A DNA stretch of 60,860 nt from Rheinheimera faecalis (GTDB taxonomy: Bacteria; Pseudomonadota; Gammaproteobacteria; Enterobacterales; Alteromonadaceae). Shown in pieces: positions 1 through 9,605 of the stretch. Position 1 is the first letter of the stretch, and every line of letters begins with the position of its first letter. The stretch lies in the NCBI RefSeq assembly GCF_021290965.1, contig NZ_JAJOYT010000017.1, forward strand, positions 1-60,860, in the 5' to 3' direction. Position numbers and translations under genes: made by a program. The notes under the pieces are model-generated. The model was not told the origin of the DNA. It searched no databases and worked only from the letters and a program-made list of their open reading frames with translations.

Positions 1-95
1 TCATTTCACTGAAGCGAAAGTTGTTTATAATCAACAACTTTCAGAATCTTTAGCAGCTGACTATTTCACTTTGGAAACCGTCTTCGCTGTCGATG
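1..95 (-). other. probable rRNA leader with perfect hairpin
   Basis: This is the expected start of the transcript from the P1-like promoter at 102-129. It contains a perfect 10-bp inverted repeat (arms 16-25 and 33-42, 7-nt loop), which could be a boxB-like element of an rRNA leader antitermination site. No boxA could be confirmed before the window ends. The hairpin could instead be a terminator for an unseen rightward gene, but no T-run follows it on either strand. Confidence 0.4.
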
Positions 96-150
96 GAGCG
101 CATTATAGAGATCTGAGAGTAAGCCGCAAGATCTTTTTTAATAAAAGCTG
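95..150 (-). promoter_or_regulatory. rRNA operon P1-type promoter firing leftwards
   Basis: On the minus strand a perfect TATAAT (102-107) is followed by a GCGC discriminator. A TTGCGG -35 (124-129) lies 16 bp upstream, and an A/T-only stretch (131-146) sits where an UP element would be. The 16-bp spacer, the TATAATGCGC core and the UP-like tract are the hallmark of gammaproteobacterial rrn P1 promoters. The transcript would leave the window at base 1, so the rRNA genes themselves are not visible. The -35 matches the consensus in only three of six bases. Confidence 0.6.
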
Positions 151-496
151 TTCGACCGCTTAGTTTTTAACCGGATCCGGTTTTTATGCTTATTTCACGT
201 ACAAAACCTGCTCAAAAAACGGATCCTCCGCTGGATCCTGACGATCAACACCTGAAGTTTATCCACTGACGGATCTACTCATTGACCATGATCTCTATTT
301 TTCCACTACTTTCTCCATCCTGTCGTACATGCAATGAAAAGATCGGCTTGATGGAGCCTATACCGTCTTGCTCTTTATATAGAAGATAATAGAAAACCCG
401 AAGCCATAGTACGAGCCCACATTCTAAGCCTGCAGATCCAGCCTGATCAGGTATAAGGTTAAAGTGAGGCCTGGACGGCTTTATCTAAGAAAGATC
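110..496. other. GATC-dense, oriC-like or Dam-controlled intergenic stretch
   Basis: Twelve GATC sites start at 110, 130, 174, 222, 234, 243, 272, 290, 341, 435, 445 and 493; about 1.5 would be expected by chance. Two sequences match the DnaA-box consensus TTWTNCACA in 8 of 9 positions (TTATCCACT at 259-267 and TTTTCCACT at 298-306). GATC-led AT-rich 13-mers resembling the oriC melting repeats lie at 130 and 290. No gene is present. It could be a replication origin or a Dam/SeqA-bound region upstream of an rRNA operon. The flanking genes that would decide this lie outside the window. Confidence 0.35.
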
Positions 497-499
497 TGA

Positions 500-1044
500 G
501 CTCGAAGATTGAAGAACGGAAAATACCTTTGTAGGTATGCGAACGAATACAAGTGCAGCTAAGAGAATAGATCCTCGGGGATATTAGTTCAGGTACCGAA
601 GGGCTAACTCCTTATATAGCTTGCAACAATAAAGGTATGAAGTTCGTGGTACCAGGATGATCCGGCCTTAAGTCAGTAACGAAAGCTCGCCGCTTTGCTT
701 AAACAATCACTGAACTAGCATTGTCGGTCAAGAGCGGTGTCGCCGGAAGTGTGATATTCAAGTCAGTACCGAGTTATGGCTGAAGACCTGGGCACACTAA
801 TATAGATAAGCCACTTTCCCTTCTTTATAGCCCTGATACTGCAGACGGAATCTCAACATGGATTAAGCAAATATAGTTTTGAAAGGGGCAATCAGCAGCT
901 AAAGCTGTAAAGAGTGAAAGTTTCGGAGGAACATTCCGAAGACAAGCAGTGGCAGTCGTTGTAAAGGGCGAAAGCGCTTTAAAACTGGACGGTGTAAATA
1001 CAGCGGAAAAAATAAGCTAATTTCAGGACGGGTCAAACAAGCAT
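500..1044 (+). other. gene-less, hairpin-rich stretch, possible structured RNA
   Basis: No coding frame with a start, ribosome binding site and recognisable product is present. Read on the plus strand it is purine-rich and holds local hairpins at 523-538 (ATACCT/AGGTAT), 896-907 (CAGCT/AGCTG), 922-940 (TTCGGA/TCCGAA) and 962-981 (stem closed by a GAAA tetraloop). It runs directly into the bidirectional terminator at 1045-1076. I found no convincing plus-strand promoter. It may be an unrecognised RNA gene, a leader or decayed sequence, and I do not recognise it as RNase P RNA, tmRNA or 6S RNA. Confidence 0.25.
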
Positions 1045-1076
1045 AAAAAAAGGCCAGCTTGCGCTGGCCTTTTTAT
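1045..1076. terminator. bidirectional terminator after rplQ
   Basis: A perfect 8-bp stem (AGGCCAGC/GCTGGCCT) with a TTGC loop is flanked by seven A on the left and a T-rich tract on the right. It can therefore terminate the leftward alpha operon and any rightward transcript from 1-1044. Confidence 0.9.
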
Positions 1077-1088
1077 TTGGAGTATTAC

Positions 1089-1493
1089 TTACTCAGCTGC
1101 TGTTTCTTCAGCTGGTAATGCAGCGCCGGCCACTTCTGGACGGTCTACTAACTCGATGTAAGCCATTGGTGCGTTGTCGCCAGCACGGAAGCCACACTTC
1201 AGAATACGAGTGTAACCACCTGGACGGGCGTTATAACGTGGACCTAACACGTTAAATAACAAACCAACTACTTCTTTATCACGTGTACGAGCAAAAGCTA
1301 AACGGCGGTTTGCAACGCTATCATTTTTCGCCAGTGTAATCAGAGGTTCGATTACGCGACGTAACTCTTTTGCTTTTGGCAGAGTCGTTTTGATGATTTC
1401 GTGCTTCACCAACGAGCTAGCCATGTTGCGGAACATTGCAGTACGGTGACTGCTGTTCCGGTTTAACTGACGACCACTCTTGCGATGGCGCAT
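1089..1493 (-). CDS. rplQ: 50S ribosomal protein L17
   Basis: L17 is a large-subunit protein located near the peptide exit tunnel. The 134-residue product starts with the family-typical [12 protein letters not shown] and has the conserved core followed by an acidic, Ala/Glu-rich tail (about residues 120-134), slightly longer than the 127 residues of E. coli. It is the last gene of the alpha operon, 39 bp behind rpoA, and the strong terminator at 1045-1076 follows 12 bp after its stop. Confidence 0.98.
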   Translation of the reverse strand: MRHRKSGRQLNRNSSHRTAMFRNMASSLVKHEIIKTTLPKAKELRRVIEPLITLAKNDSVANRRLAFARTRDKEVVGLLFNVLGPRYNARPGGYTRILKCGFRAGDNAPMAYIELVDRPEVAGAALPAEETAAE

Positions 1494-1532
1494 GATCTAT
1501 TCCTTCTTACTAAACCAGGAACTGGAATCTGG

Positions 1533-2522
1533 TTAGTCTTTATTTACCAAACTTGCTGGAGGCCAGTTTTCCAGGCGCATGCCTAAGGATAAACCGCGTG
1601 AAGCCAACACGTCTTTGATTTCGGTAAGCGACTTTTTACCAAGGTTTGGCGTTTTCAGCAACTCAACCTCAGTACGTTGTACCAGATCACCGATGTACTG
1701 TATCTGCTCTGCTTTTAAGCAGTTAGCAGAACGAACTGTTAATTCTAAATCATCGACTGGACGTAACAGAATCGGATCAAACTCCGGCTTCTCTTCACGT
1801 TTTTCTGGCTCGCTCTTGTCGCGTAATTCTACGAAGAATTCCAGCTGTTCAGCTAAAATAGTCGCAGCACGACGAATTGCTTCCTCTGGCTCTACTGTGC
1901 CATTGGTTTCCATGTCGATAACTAGTTTGTCCAGGTCAGTACGCTGTTCTACACGAGCAGCTTCAACTGAGTAGGCTATACGCTCTACCGGGCTGAAAGA
2001 TGCGTCCAGTAACAGACGACCAATTGGACGTTCGTCATCCTCTGAGGATACGCGGGCCGAAGCAGGAACATAACCACGACCACGTTCAACTTTCAGGCGC
2101 ATACTGAATTCAGTTTCGCCAGTCAGGTTGCATATTACGTGCTCTGGGTTAACGATCACTACACCGTCACCACGCTGGATATCACCAGCAGTTACAGGGC
2201 CAGCACCTTTCTTAGTTAAAGTCAGAGTGACTTCGTCTTTGTCTTCCAAGCGGACGGCTAAACCTTTCAGGTTCAGTAAAATATCAATGATATCTTCCTG
2301 AACACCTTCTTTGGCGCTGTACTCATGAAGAACGCCGTCGATCTCTACTTCAGTCACTGCACAACCTGGCATAGACGAAAGTAAAATACGACGCAACGCG
2401 TTGCCCAAGGTATGCCCGAAACCGCGCTCAAGTGGTTCCAAAGTAACTTTGGCACGAGTTGGGTTGATTTTTTCGATACCAACTAATCTCGGCTTAAGGA
2501 ATTCGGTGACAGAACCCTGCAT
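1533..2522 (-). CDS. rpoA: RNA polymerase alpha subunit
   Basis: This subunit scaffolds RNA polymerase assembly through its N-terminal domain (about 1-235). Through its C-terminal domain (about 250-329) it contacts UP elements and activators. The length of 329 residues equals the E. coli protein. The C-terminal helix-hairpin-helix with the RSANCLKAE and NLGKKSL motifs is intact. It sits between rpsD and rplQ as in E. coli, which couples polymerase supply to ribosomal protein synthesis. The AT tract upstream of the rrn-like promoter at 102-129 is the type of site this C-terminal domain binds. Confidence 0.99.
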   Translation of the reverse strand: MQGSVTEFLKPRLVGIEKINPTRAKVTLEPLERGFGHTLGNALRRILLSSMPGCAVTEVEIDGVLHEYSAKEGVQEDIIDILLNLKGLAVRLEDKDEVTLTLTKKGAGPVTAGDIQRGDGVVIVNPEHVICNLTGETEFSMRLKVERGRGYVPASARVSSEDDERPIGRLLLDASFSPVERIAYSVEAARVEQRTDLDKLVIDMETNGTVEPEEAIRRAATILAEQLEFFVELRDKSEPEKREEKPEFDPILLRPVDDLELTVRSANCLKAEQIQYIGDLVQRTEVELLKTPNLGKKSLTEIKDVLASRGLSLGMRLENWPPASLVNKD

Positions 2523-2549
2523 TTTATCCTCTCTTAAGAAAACGCCCTA

Positions 2550-3170
2550 CTACTTAGAGTAAAGCTCGACGATTAACTGTTCGTTGATGTCTGCAGACAA
2601 GTCTGAACGCTCTGGAACGCGTTTGAAAACGCCTTCCATTTTCTTGGTATCGATTTCGATCCAAGTTGGTTTTTCGCGTTGTTCAGAAATCTCTAAAGCA
2701 GCAACGATACGCGCTTGCTTTTTCGCTTTCTCACGAACAGCGATGACTTGATCAGGTGACACAGCGTAAGATGGGATGTTTACCACAGCGCCATTAATCA
2801 TAATAGCTTTGTGGCTAACTAACTGACGTGCTTCTGCACGCGTGCTAGCTAAACCCATGCGATAAACCACGTTGTCTAAACGGCCTTCAAGTAACTGAAG
2901 TAAGTTTTCGCCAGTGTTACCTTTCAAACGAGCAGCTTCTTTGTAATAGTTACGGAACTGCTTCTCTAATACGCCATAAATACGACGTACTTTTTGTTTT
3001 TCGCGTAATTGTAAACCGTAGTCTGATAAACGACCGCGACGAGCGCCGTGCTGACCAGGAGCAGTAGTTAAATTACACTTTGAATCAATTGCTCTAACGC
3101 CGCTTTTCAGGAACAAATCTGTCCCTTCGCGACGACTTAACTTGAGCTTAGGACCCAAATATCTTGCCAT
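2550..3170 (-). CDS. rpsD: 30S ribosomal protein S4
   Basis: S4 is a primary 16S rRNA binder that nucleates 30S body assembly. In enteric bacteria it is also the translational repressor of the alpha operon. The 206 residues match E. coli in length and carry an RNA-binding S4 domain (about 95-160: LDNVVYRMG, then [13 protein letters not shown]). Its probable mRNA target, the alpha leader pseudoknot, is visible just upstream of rpsM (about 3945-4040), so feedback control is very likely conserved here. Confidence 0.99.
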   Translation of the reverse strand: MARYLGPKLKLSRREGTDLFLKSGVRAIDSKCNLTTAPGQHGARRGRLSDYGLQLREKQKVRRIYGVLEKQFRNYYKEAARLKGNTGENLLQLLEGRLDNVVYRMGLASTRAEARQLVSHKAIMINGAVVNIPSYAVSPDQVIAVREKAKKQARIVAALEISEQREKPTWIEIDTKKMEGVFKRVPERSDLSADINEQLIVELYSK

Positions 3171-3201
3171 CTTCTTTCTCCAATAATCCTAGAAGCGCTT
3201 G

Positions 3202-3591
3202 TTACACGCGACGTTTTTTCGGTGGACGGCAACCATTGTGTGGAATTGGCGTCACGTCGGTGATATTTGTAATGCGGTAGCCAGCTGCGTTCAGAGCACG
3301 AATCGCTGATTCGCGGCCTGGGCCTGGACCGTTTACAAACACTTCAAGGTTCTTCAGACCATATTCTAACGCGGCAGTACCAGCACGTTCAGCAGCAACC
3401 TGTGCAGCAAACGGCGTAGACTTACGCGAACCACGGAAACCAGAACCACCAGCAGTTGCCCAGCAAAGAGCGTTACCCTGGCGATCAGTGATCGTGACGA
3501 TGGTGTTGTTGAAAGAGGCATGGATATGAGCCATACCGTCAGAAACTTGCTTTTTTACTCTTTTACGAGTACGAACTGGTGCTTTAGCCAT
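3202..3591 (-). CDS. rpsK: 30S ribosomal protein S11
   Basis: S11 lies in the 30S platform and helps form the mRNA exit site with S7. The 129-residue product has the basic N-terminus (RTRKRVKKQ), the family signature around [13 protein letters not shown], and the conserved [13 protein letters not shown] tail. It lies 13 bp behind rpsM and 31 bp ahead of rpsD in the alpha operon. Confidence 0.99.
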   Translation of the reverse strand: MAKAPVRTRKRVKKQVSDGMAHIHASFNNTIVTITDRQGNALCWATAGGSGFRGSRKSTPFAAQVAAERAGTAALEYGLKNLEVFVNGPGPGRESAIRALNAAGYRITNITDVTPIPHNGCRPPKKRRV

Positions 3592-3604
3592 GTTTTACCC
3601 CGTC

Positions 3605-3961
3605 CTATTTCTTAATAGCTTTGCGTGGGCCCTTGCGGGTACGCGCATTAGTTTTAGTGCGCTGACCACGAACAGGCAGACTACGACGGTGGCGTAAACC
3701 ACGGTAACAACCCAGGTCCATTAAACGTTTGATGTTTAATGTAATCTCACGACGTAAGTCACCTTCAACAGTGTACTTACCTACTTCGTCACGAAGAGAG
3801 TCAAGCTCTGCGTCAGACAAAGAAGAGATTTTGCGAGTTTCTTCAATACCCACTGCAGCTAAGATAGCTTTAGAGCGGGTTTTACCGATACCAAAAACAT
3901 ACGTCAAAGAGATGACAGCATGTTTATTATCGGGGATGTTAATGCCAGCGATACGGGCCAC
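3605..3961 (-). CDS. rpsM: 30S ribosomal protein S13
   Basis: S13 sits in the 30S head and contacts the P-site tRNA and the 50S bridge. The 118 residues match E. coli. A helix-two-turn-helix is followed by a basic tail ([17 protein letters not shown]). The start is GTG at 3961-3959, as in E. coli rpsM, preceded by an AGGAG ribosome binding site. It is the first gene of the alpha operon and its translation start lies inside the conserved S4-responsive leader structure. Confidence 0.99.
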   Translation of the reverse strand: MARIAGINIPDNKHAVISLTYVFGIGKTRSKAILAAVGIEETRKISSLSDAELDSLRDEVGKYTVEGDLRREITLNIKRLMDLGCYRGLRHRRSLPVRGQRTKTNARTRKGPRKAIKK

Positions 3962-4040
3962 TAACGTTCTCCTATAAAAGATTAAAAGGGTGCCGATTTG
4001 AAAAGCCCGTAAGGATACTCAAACGGCGGCCATATTGCAA
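3945..4040 (-). promoter_or_regulatory. alpha-operon leader, S4 translational control (alpha_RBS type)
   Basis: The mRNA upstream of the rpsM GTG contains blocks I recognise from the E. coli alpha leader pseudoknot: a GTTTGAGTATCCT segment, then CGGGCTTTTCA, then an AGGAG site spaced as in E. coli before GTGGCCCGTAT. S4 binds this fold and traps the ribosome in E. coli. Conservation of the same blocks in the same order supports the same autoregulation here. Confidence 0.7.
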
Positions 4041-4050
4041 CAATAAGTCG

Positions 4051-4074
4051 GGGCTAGACCAAAAAGTCTAGCCC
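4051..4074 (-). other. perfect 9-bp hairpin between rpmJ and rpsM
   Basis: The arms GGGCTAGAC and GTCTAGCCC are separated by a 6-nt loop. No U-run follows on the minus strand, so it is not a standard terminator. It may mark the spc/alpha operon boundary as a processing or 3'-end stabilising stem. Confidence 0.5.
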
Positions 4075-4097
4075 TGACCTATAATTTTTTTCTGCTG

Positions 4098-4211
4098 TTA
4101 GCCTTGACGTTGCTTGTGCTTAGGCTCTACACAAATTACACGCACAACATTGTTGCGCTTGATAACTTTGCAGTTACGGCAGATCTTCTTAACGGAAGCT
4201 CGTACTTTCAT
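4098..4211 (-). CDS. rpmJ: 50S ribosomal protein L36, zinc-binding form
   Basis: This 37-residue protein begins [14 protein letters not shown] and ends EPKHKQRQG. Cys11, Cys14, Cys27 and His32 form the intact zinc ribbon of the C+ paralogue, which folds against 23S rRNA. It is the last gene of the spc operon, 22 bp after secY, as in E. coli. Translation of the minus strand between secY and rpsM shows it directly. Confidence 0.97.
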   Translation of the reverse strand: MKVRASVKKICRNCKVIKRNNVVRVICVEPKHKQRQG

Positions 4212-4233
4212 GACTTAACTCCGCAAAATTACC

Positions 4234-5562
4234 TTAACGGCCGTAGCCCTTAAGATTTGCCTTTTTAAGTACCGACTCATACTGATGAGACATCAGATGG
4301 GTTTGTACCTGTGCCATAAAGTCCATAATAACAACTACGATAATCAGTAAAGATGTACCGCCGAAGTAGAATTGCACATTCCATGCAACCATCATGAACT
4401 CAGGAACCAAACAGATAAAGGTGATATACGCCGCGCCAGCTAAGGTTAAACGTGTCATTACTTTATCAATGTATTTAGATGTCTGCTCACCAGGACGAAT
4501 ACCAGGGATAAAGGCACCAGACTTTTTCAGGTTATCTGCTGTATCACGTGGGTTAAATACCAACGCAGTATAGAAGAAACAGAAAAAGATGATCGCAGCA
4601 GCATATAAAACCATATACAGCGGCTGACCCGGAGATAAGGTTAACGCCACTTCCTGCAGGAAGTTAGCAACCATACCTTCGCCTGACCCAAACCAACTGG
4701 CAATTGTACCAGGGAACAGGATTATGCTTGAAGCAAAGATTGGTGGTATTACACCAGCCATGTTGACCTTCAGAGGTAAGTGACTGCTTTGAGCAGCAAA
4801 TACCTGACGGCCTTGTTGGCGTTTGGCGTAATTAACCACAATGCGACGTTGACCACGTTCGAAGAAAACTACGAACCAGGTAACCGCAACAACAATGGCT
4901 CCAATCGCTAATAAAAGCAAAAAGTGCAAATCGCCTTGACGTGCCTGCTCAATCGTCTGGCCAATGGCAGACGGGAAGCCAGCAACAATACCGGTGAAAA
5001 TCAGCAACGAAATACCATTACCAATACCACGTTCAGTAATTTGCTCACCTAACCACATTAAAAACATGGTACCGGTGACTAAACTGATCACAGCAGTGAT
5101 TGTAAAACCAATACCTGGGTTTACTACTAAACCCGGCATCAGATTTGGCAAGCCGGTAGAAATACCGATCGCCTGGACTATTGCCAATCCTAAGGTACCG
5201 TAACGTGTATACTGATTTATTTTGCGCTTGCCTGCTTCACCTTCCTTCTTCAGTTCGGCCAGCGTGGGATGAACCACGGTTAACAGCTGAACAATAATAG
5301 AAGCAGAAATGTAAGGCATAATGCCAAGTGCAAATACAGATGCACGCTCAAGGGCGCCACCGCTGAACATGTTAAACATTTCAACGATGGTGCCTTTTTG
5401 TTGCTCGAATAATTGAGCCAGCACGGCGGCGTCAATTCCAGGAATTGGCACAAATGAGCCTAATCGGAAAACGATTATGGCCAAAAGTACGAACAACAGA
5501 CGGGCTTTCAGCTCGCTGAAGCCGCCTTTTGCACTTTTTGTATCCGAACCTGGTTTTGCCAT
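4234..5562 (-). CDS. secY: protein translocase subunit SecY
   Basis: SecY is the inner-membrane channel of the Sec translocon and works with SecE (encoded at 32915-33289) and SecG. The 442 residues contain ten predicted hydrophobic segments, close to the 443 of E. coli. The first is the [20 protein letters not shown] stretch. The cytosolic loop between segments 8 and 9 carries [22 protein letters not shown], the conserved ribosome/SecA-binding loop. It lies at the promoter-distal end of the spc operon. Confidence 0.98.
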   Translation of the reverse strand: MAKPGSDTKSAKGGFSELKARLLFVLLAIIVFRLGSFVPIPGIDAAVLAQLFEQQKGTIVEMFNMFSGGALERASVFALGIMPYISASIIVQLLTVVHPTLAELKKEGEAGKRKINQYTRYGTLGLAIVQAIGISTGLPNLMPGLVVNPGIGFTITAVISLVTGTMFLMWLGEQITERGIGNGISLLIFTGIVAGFPSAIGQTIEQARQGDLHFLLLLAIGAIVVAVTWFVVFFERGQRRIVVNYAKRQQGRQVFAAQSSHLPLKVNMAGVIPPIFASSIILFPGTIASWFGSGEGMVANFLQEVALTLSPGQPLYMVLYAAAIIFFCFFYTALVFNPRDTADNLKKSGAFIPGIRPGEQTSKYIDKVMTRLTLAGAAYITFICLVPEFMMVAWNVQFYFGGTSLLIIVVVIMDFMAQVQTHLMSHQYESVLKKANLKGYGR

Positions 5563-5577
5563 CGCGTACTATCCTTA

Positions 5578-6012
5578 TTATTCTTCGACTTTGCCGCCAG
5601 CGGCTTCAATCGCAGCACGCGCACCTTTAGTAACGCTTAAGCCTTTAACTGTTATTGGACGAGTAATCTCGCCTGATAACACAACTTTAGCGAACTTAAC
5701 GATACGAGAGATGATATTAGCTTCCATCAGGCTTGCTAAATCAGCTACATCACCAGCTACAGCTGTCAGCTCGTGTAAACGAACTTCAGCAGATACTAAG
5801 CCTTTACGTGATGTAAAACCGAACTTAGGCAGACGTTGTTTCAGAGGCATTTGACCGCCTTCGAAACCTGGACGTACTTTACCGCCTGAGCGAGATTTCA
5901 AACCTTTGTGACCACGACCACCAGTCTTGCCTAAGCCAGAACCGATACCACGACCTAAACGGCGTTTCTCTTTTTTAGCACCTGGTGCAGGAGATAACGT
6001 ATTTAAAAACAT
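5578..6012 (-). CDS. rplO: 50S ribosomal protein L15
   Basis: L15 is a late-assembling 50S protein that reaches deep into 23S rRNA through a Gly/Arg/Lys-rich extended N-terminus ([21 protein letters not shown], about residues 18-38). The length of 144 residues equals E. coli. Only 3 bp separate it from rpmD, and secY follows 15 bp after, so translation is probably coupled. Confidence 0.98.
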   Translation of the reverse strand: MFLNTLSPAPGAKKEKRRLGRGIGSGLGKTGGRGHKGLKSRSGGKVRPGFEGGQMPLKQRLPKFGFTSRKGLVSAEVRLHELTAVAGDVADLASLMEANIISRIVKFAKVVLSGEITRPITVKGLSVTKGARAAIEAAGGKVEE

Positions 6013-6015
6013 TTA

Positions 6016-6198
6016 TTACTCCTCCACTTTAACCATGTAATACACAGTGTTGATCATACCGCGCACTGAAGGTGTATCTTCCAGTGTTACAGTGTGACCG
6101 ATACGGCGTAAGCCTAAACCAACTAAAGTCGCTTTATGCTTCGGTAAACGACCGATGCCTGACTTAATTTGGGTTACTGTTACAGTCTTTTTAGACAT
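6016..6198 (-). CDS. rpmD: 50S ribosomal protein L30
   Basis: L30 is a small 50S protein of the ferredoxin-like fold found in the bacterial L30 subgroup. The 60 residues include the [26 protein letters not shown] core with the conserved GLRRI turn. It lies between rpsE and rplO with spacers of 6 and 3 bp. Confidence 0.98.
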   Translation of the reverse strand: MSKKTVTVTQIKSGIGRLPKHKATLVGLGLRRIGHTVTLEDTPSVRGMINTVYYMVKVEE

Positions 6199-6204
6199 GG
6201 CGAA

Positions 6205-6708
6205 TTACCCCAGAATGTCGTCAACGCGTAAGCCACGCTTCGCAGCAACCTGAGCAGGCGATTTGATCGCTGACAGGGCGTTGATAGTAGCGCGAACTAC
6301 GTTGATTGGGTTGGTTGAGCCGTAGCATTTAGACAGAACGTTCTGTACACCTGCTACTTCTAACACTGCGCGCATTGCACCACCGGCGATGATACCAGTA
6401 CCTTCAGACGCCGGTTGCATATACACGTTGGAACCAGCGTGCACACCTTTTACCGGGTGATGAAGAGTGTTACCGTTTAACTCAACTTGAGTCATGTTAC
6501 GACGAGCTTTTTCCATTGCTTTTTGAATAGCAGCTGGTACTTCACGCGCTTTACCGTAACCGAAACCGATACGACCATTACCGTCACCAACTACTGTTAA
6601 AGCGGTGAAGGAGAAAATCCGGCCACCTTTAACAACTTTGGAAACACGGTTAACAGCAACCAGCTTCTCTTGTAAATCAGATTGTTGTTTAGCTTCTACG
6701 TTAGCCAT
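6205..6708 (-). CDS. rpsE: 30S ribosomal protein S5
   Basis: S5 lines the mRNA entry channel with S3 and S4 and affects decoding accuracy. The 167 residues match E. coli. The N-terminal double-stranded-RNA-binding-like domain contains the [20 protein letters not shown] segment, where spectinomycin-resistance changes occur in other bacteria; the residues here look wild type. The C-terminal domain contains [12 protein letters not shown]. Confidence 0.98.
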   Translation of the reverse strand: MANVEAKQQSDLQEKLVAVNRVSKVVKGGRIFSFTALTVVGDGNGRIGFGYGKAREVPAAIQKAMEKARRNMTQVELNGNTLHHPVKGVHAGSNVYMQPASEGTGIIAGGAMRAVLEVAGVQNVLSKCYGSTNPINVVRATINALSAIKSPAQVAAKRGLRVDDILG

Positions 6709-6717
6709 GATCTACTC

Positions 6718-7068
6718 CTAGAATTGAAGACCGGCTTCACGCGCCGCATCAGCTAATGCCTGTACACGACCGTGATACTGGAAACCGCTACGGTCAAAAG
6801 CACATTTACTGATGCCTTTAGCCACTGCACGTTCAGCAATCGCTTTACCTACAGCTTTAGCAGCGTCGATATTACCGGTGTACTTCAATGATTCACGGAT
6901 TGAAGCTTCAACAGTGGAAGCAGCAACAATCACTTCAGCATTTGGTGCGATAAGCTGGGCGTAAATGTGACGTGGTGTACGATGTACAACCAGGCGGTTC
7001 GCACCTTGTTCGATAATTGTTCTGCGAACGCGTTTAGCGCGGCGCAGACGAGCAAGTTTCTTATCCAT
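6718..7068 (-). CDS. rplR: 50S ribosomal protein L18
   Basis: L18 binds 5S rRNA together with L5 and L25 and anchors it to the central protuberance. The 116 residues (117 in E. coli) have a basic N-terminus ([14 protein letters not shown]) followed by the conserved [14 protein letters not shown] strand and the C-terminal [20 protein letters not shown] motif. Confidence 0.98.
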   Translation of the reverse strand: MDKKLARLRRAKRVRRTIIEQGANRLVVHRTPRHIYAQLIAPNAEVIVAASTVEASIRESLKYTGNIDAAKAVGKAIAERAVAKGISKCAFDRSGFQYHGRVQALADAAREAGLQF

Positions 7069-7077
7069 CGTCCTACC

Positions 7078-7611
7078 CTACTTTTTCTTCGCTTCTTTAC
7101 GACGCACGTTTTCGTTAGCGTAGCGAACACCTTTGCCTTTATAAGGCTCTGGTTTACGGTACGCGCGGATGTTTGCAGCAACTTGACCAACTAATTGCTT
7201 GTCAGAACCTTTCACCAACACTTCTGTTTGAGAAGGGGTTTCGATCGTGATACCAGCTGGGATCTCGAAAGCAACCGGGTGAGAAAAGCCTAAGCTCAGG
7301 TTTAAAACCTTGCCTTCTGCTTTTGCACGGTAACCAACACCAACTAATTCCAGTTTCTGAGTGTAACCTTCGGTTACGCCAGTCACTAAATTGTTGATCA
7401 ACGCGCGAGCGGTACCCGCTTGTGCGTCAGCGTTTGCGATGCCGTCACGAGGATTCGTACGCAGTACGTTACCTTCAATAACAACTTCGACTGCAGGGTT
7501 AACGTTCAACGTTAACTCGCCATTTTTACCCTTTACTGTCAGGTTTTGGCCATTCAGTGTAATTGTTACACCTGCAGGAACCGTGACGGGGGCCTTAGCA
7601 ACACGAGACAT
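7078..7611 (-). CDS. rplF: 50S ribosomal protein L6
   Basis: L6 lies near the factor-binding site of the 50S subunit. It has two repeated L6 domains (about 10-82 and 90-165) and the C-terminal signature [14 protein letters not shown]. The 177 residues match E. coli. The gene is 12 bp after rpsH and 9 bp before rplR. Confidence 0.98.
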   Translation of the reverse strand: MSRVAKAPVTVPAGVTITLNGQNLTVKGKNGELTLNVNPAVEVVIEGNVLRTNPRDGIANADAQAGTARALINNLVTGVTEGYTQKLELVGVGYRAKAEGKVLNLSLGFSHPVAFEIPAGITIETPSQTEVLVKGSDKQLVGQVAANIRAYRKPEPYKGKGVRYANENVRRKEAKKK

Positions 7612-7623
7612 AGTTACCCTCCG

Positions 7624-8016
7624 TTACGCTACATAGCCGATGATTTCACCACCGATTCCAACCTTGCGCGCGGCACGGTCAGTCATTAGCCCTTTAGACG
7701 TAGAAATAATAGCTACACCTAAACCACCCATTACTTTTGGTAACTCGCCACGTTTCTTATAGATACGCAGACCTGGACGGCTAACACGATCGATAGTTTC
7801 AATTACTGATTTGCCCTGGAAATACTTTAATGTAACTTCCAACTCTGCCTTAACATCAGCAGATACAACGAAATCTTCGATGTAACCTTCGTCTTTTAAT
7901 ACCTTCGCGATGGCAACCTTCATTTTTGAAGATGGCATCTTAACCGCAAACTTTTTGGCAGCTTGGCCGTTGCGGATGCGAGTAAACATATCCGCTACTG
8001 GATCTTGCATGCTCAT
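7624..8016 (-). CDS. rpsH: 30S ribosomal protein S8
   Basis: S8 is a primary binder of 16S rRNA helix 21. In E. coli it also represses the spc operon by binding the mRNA at the start of rplE. The 130 residues equal E. coli. The C-terminal [14 protein letters not shown] segment, which binds RNA in this family, is present. A comparable S8 target at the rplX-rplE junction (about 8880-8920) was not resolved by eye. Confidence 0.98.
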   Translation of the reverse strand: MSMQDPVADMFTRIRNGQAAKKFAVKMPSSKMKVAIAKVLKDEGYIEDFVVSADVKAELEVTLKYFQGKSVIETIDRVSRPGLRIYKKRGELPKVMGGLGVAIISTSKGLMTDRAARKVGIGGEIIGYVA

Positions 8017-8036
8017 AGCTGTTACTCCCGTGATTC

Positions 8037-8342
8037 TTACCAGCTAGCCTTACGAAGGCCAGGAATTTCACCGCGCATCGCTGCTTCACGTACCTTGATC
8101 CGGCTCATGCCGAATTTACGAAGATAACCGTGAGGACGACCTGTTACACGACAACGATTACGTTGACGCGAAGGGCTTGAATCACGCGGTAACGACTGCA
8201 ACTTCAGAACTGCTGCCCAACGGTCTTCGTCAGAAGTCGTCGGATTTGCAATCAGATCTCTCAGTGCATGACGTTGCTCAGCGTATTTGGCTACCAGTAC
8301 TGCACGCTTTGCTTCGCGCGCTTTCATTGATTGTTTTGCCAT
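8037..8342 (-). CDS. rpsN: 30S ribosomal protein S14, zinc-free long form
   Basis: S14 is a 30S head protein. The 101-residue length and the lack of a CxxC...CxxC zinc ribbon identify the C-minus form found in E. coli, in contrast to the short zinc form. The conserved C-terminal [20 protein letters not shown] block is intact. The gene lies between rplE and rpsH in the spc operon. Confidence 0.98.
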   Translation of the reverse strand: MAKQSMKAREAKRAVLVAKYAEQRHALRDLIANPTTSDEDRWAAVLKLQSLPRDSSPSRQRNRCRVTGRPHGYLRKFGMSRIKVREAAMRGEIPGLRKASW

Positions 8343-8353
8343 GACCCTACACC

Positions 8354-8893
8354 TTATTTCTTGAATGGGAAGTTAAACGCGGCAAGTAATGCACGCCCTT
8401 CATCATCAGTACGAGCTGTAGTAGTGATAGTGATATCTAAACCACGTACCGCATCTACTTTGTCGTAATCGATTTCAGGGAATATGATTTGCTCACGAAC
8501 GCCCATGCTGTAGTTACCACGGCCGTCAAACGACTTAGGATTCACACCGCGGAAATCGCGGATACGAGGAATAGCAATAGATACTAAACGCTCTAAGAAA
8601 TCCCACATACGTTCGCCACGCAGTGTAACTTTTGCACCAATAGGGTAGCCTTCACGGATTTTGAAACCAGCTACTGATTTACGAGCCTTAGTAACCAATG
8701 GCTTTTGGCCAGAGATAGCAGTTAAATCTGCTACTGCGTTATCAAGGATCTTCTTATCAGCTACGGCTTCACCCACACCCATGTTCAGTGTGATTTTAAC
8801 AATCCGAGGGACTTGCATGACGCTCGTGTAGCCGAACTGTTTAAACAGTTCTGGAACTACGGTGTCTTTATAAATTTCATGCAGTTTCGCCAT
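8354..8893 (-). CDS. rplE: 50S ribosomal protein L5
   Basis: L5 carries 5S rRNA into the 50S subunit and contacts P-site tRNA. The 179 residues equal E. coli, with conserved [11 protein letters not shown] near residue 40 and the [18 protein letters not shown] loop. In E. coli the start region of this mRNA is the S8 repression target. Confidence 0.98.
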   Translation of the reverse strand: MAKLHEIYKDTVVPELFKQFGYTSVMQVPRIVKITLNMGVGEAVADKKILDNAVADLTAISGQKPLVTKARKSVAGFKIREGYPIGAKVTLRGERMWDFLERLVSIAIPRIRDFRGVNPKSFDGRGNYSMGVREQIIFPEIDYDKVDAVRGLDITITTTARTDDEGRALLAAFNFPFKK

Positions 8894-8912
8894 CGTATTA
8901 CTCCAATAGCAA

Positions 8913-9227
8913 TTAAATTACTTCGTTATTCGATTTGAAGAAGCGAACTTTCTTGCCATCTTCAAAACGGAAACCTACACGATCAGCCTTTCCAGTTTTT
9001 GGATTGAAGATCGCTACATTTGAAACGTGAATTGAGGCTTCTTTCTCAACGATGCCACCTGGGGTGTTCAACGCTGGGATTGGCTTCTGGTGTTTCTTGA
9101 CAAAATTAATGCCAGAAACATACACACGGTCTTCAGCAACTAACACTTTCAGAACCTTGCCAGTTTTGCCTTTGTCCTTACCAGTAAGAACAACAACCTC
9201 ATCATCACGACGGATTTTATTAGCCAT
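8913..9227 (-). CDS. rplX: 50S ribosomal protein L24
   Basis: L24 is an assembly-initiator protein near the exit tunnel. The 104 residues match E. coli. A KOW motif occupies about residues 5-35 ([20 protein letters not shown]). It is the second gene of the spc operon, 9 bp after rplN. Confidence 0.98.
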   Translation of the reverse strand: MANKIRRDDEVVVLTGKDKGKTGKVLKVLVAEDRVYVSGINFVKKHQKPIPALNTPGGIVEKEASIHVSNVAIFNPKTGKADRVGFRFEDGKKVRFFKSNNEVI

Positions 9228-9236
9228 TGTGACTCC

Positions 9237-9605
9237 TTACAGTACTTCTGGGGCCAGGGAAACGATCTTCATGAACTTATCGCCACGAAGTTCGCGCGTT
9301 ACCGGTCCAAAAATACGTGTACCGATCGGTTCCAGCTTGTTGTTTAACAACACTGCTGCATTGCGATCAAAACGGATTACTGACCCGTCCTGACGGCGTA
9401 CGCCTTTGCGTGTACGCACCACCACAGCATTCAGAACGTCACCTTTTTTGACCTTACCGCGAGGAATTGCTTCCTTAACGGTGATCTTGATAACGTCACC
9501 AATTGCTGCATAACGGCGATGCGAACCACCTAAGACCTTAATACACATTACGCTGCGCGCGCCGCTGTTGTCTGCGACTTCCAGCATAGATTGCATCTGG
9601 ATCAT
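9237..9605 (-). CDS. rplN: 50S ribosomal protein L14
   Basis: L14 forms intersubunit bridges and is the docking site of the silencing factor RsfS. The 122 residues start [17 protein letters not shown] and contain the [16 protein letters not shown] signature. It opens the spc operon. A perfect -10 hexamer (9691-9696) and a leader of about 80 nt precede it, and the S10 operon terminator lies just beyond. Confidence 0.98.
   Translation of the reverse strand: MIQMQSMLEVADNSGARSVMCIKVLGGSHRRYAAIGDVIKITVKEAIPRGKVKKGDVLNAVVVRTRKGVRRQDGSVIRFDRNAAVLLNNKLEPIGTRIFGPVTRELRGDKFMKIVSLAPEVL

Noticed and set aside
500..1044. Possible RNase P RNA, tmRNA or group II intron
   Set aside because: None of the conserved cores (RNase P P4 region, tmRNA tag region, intron domain V) is present.
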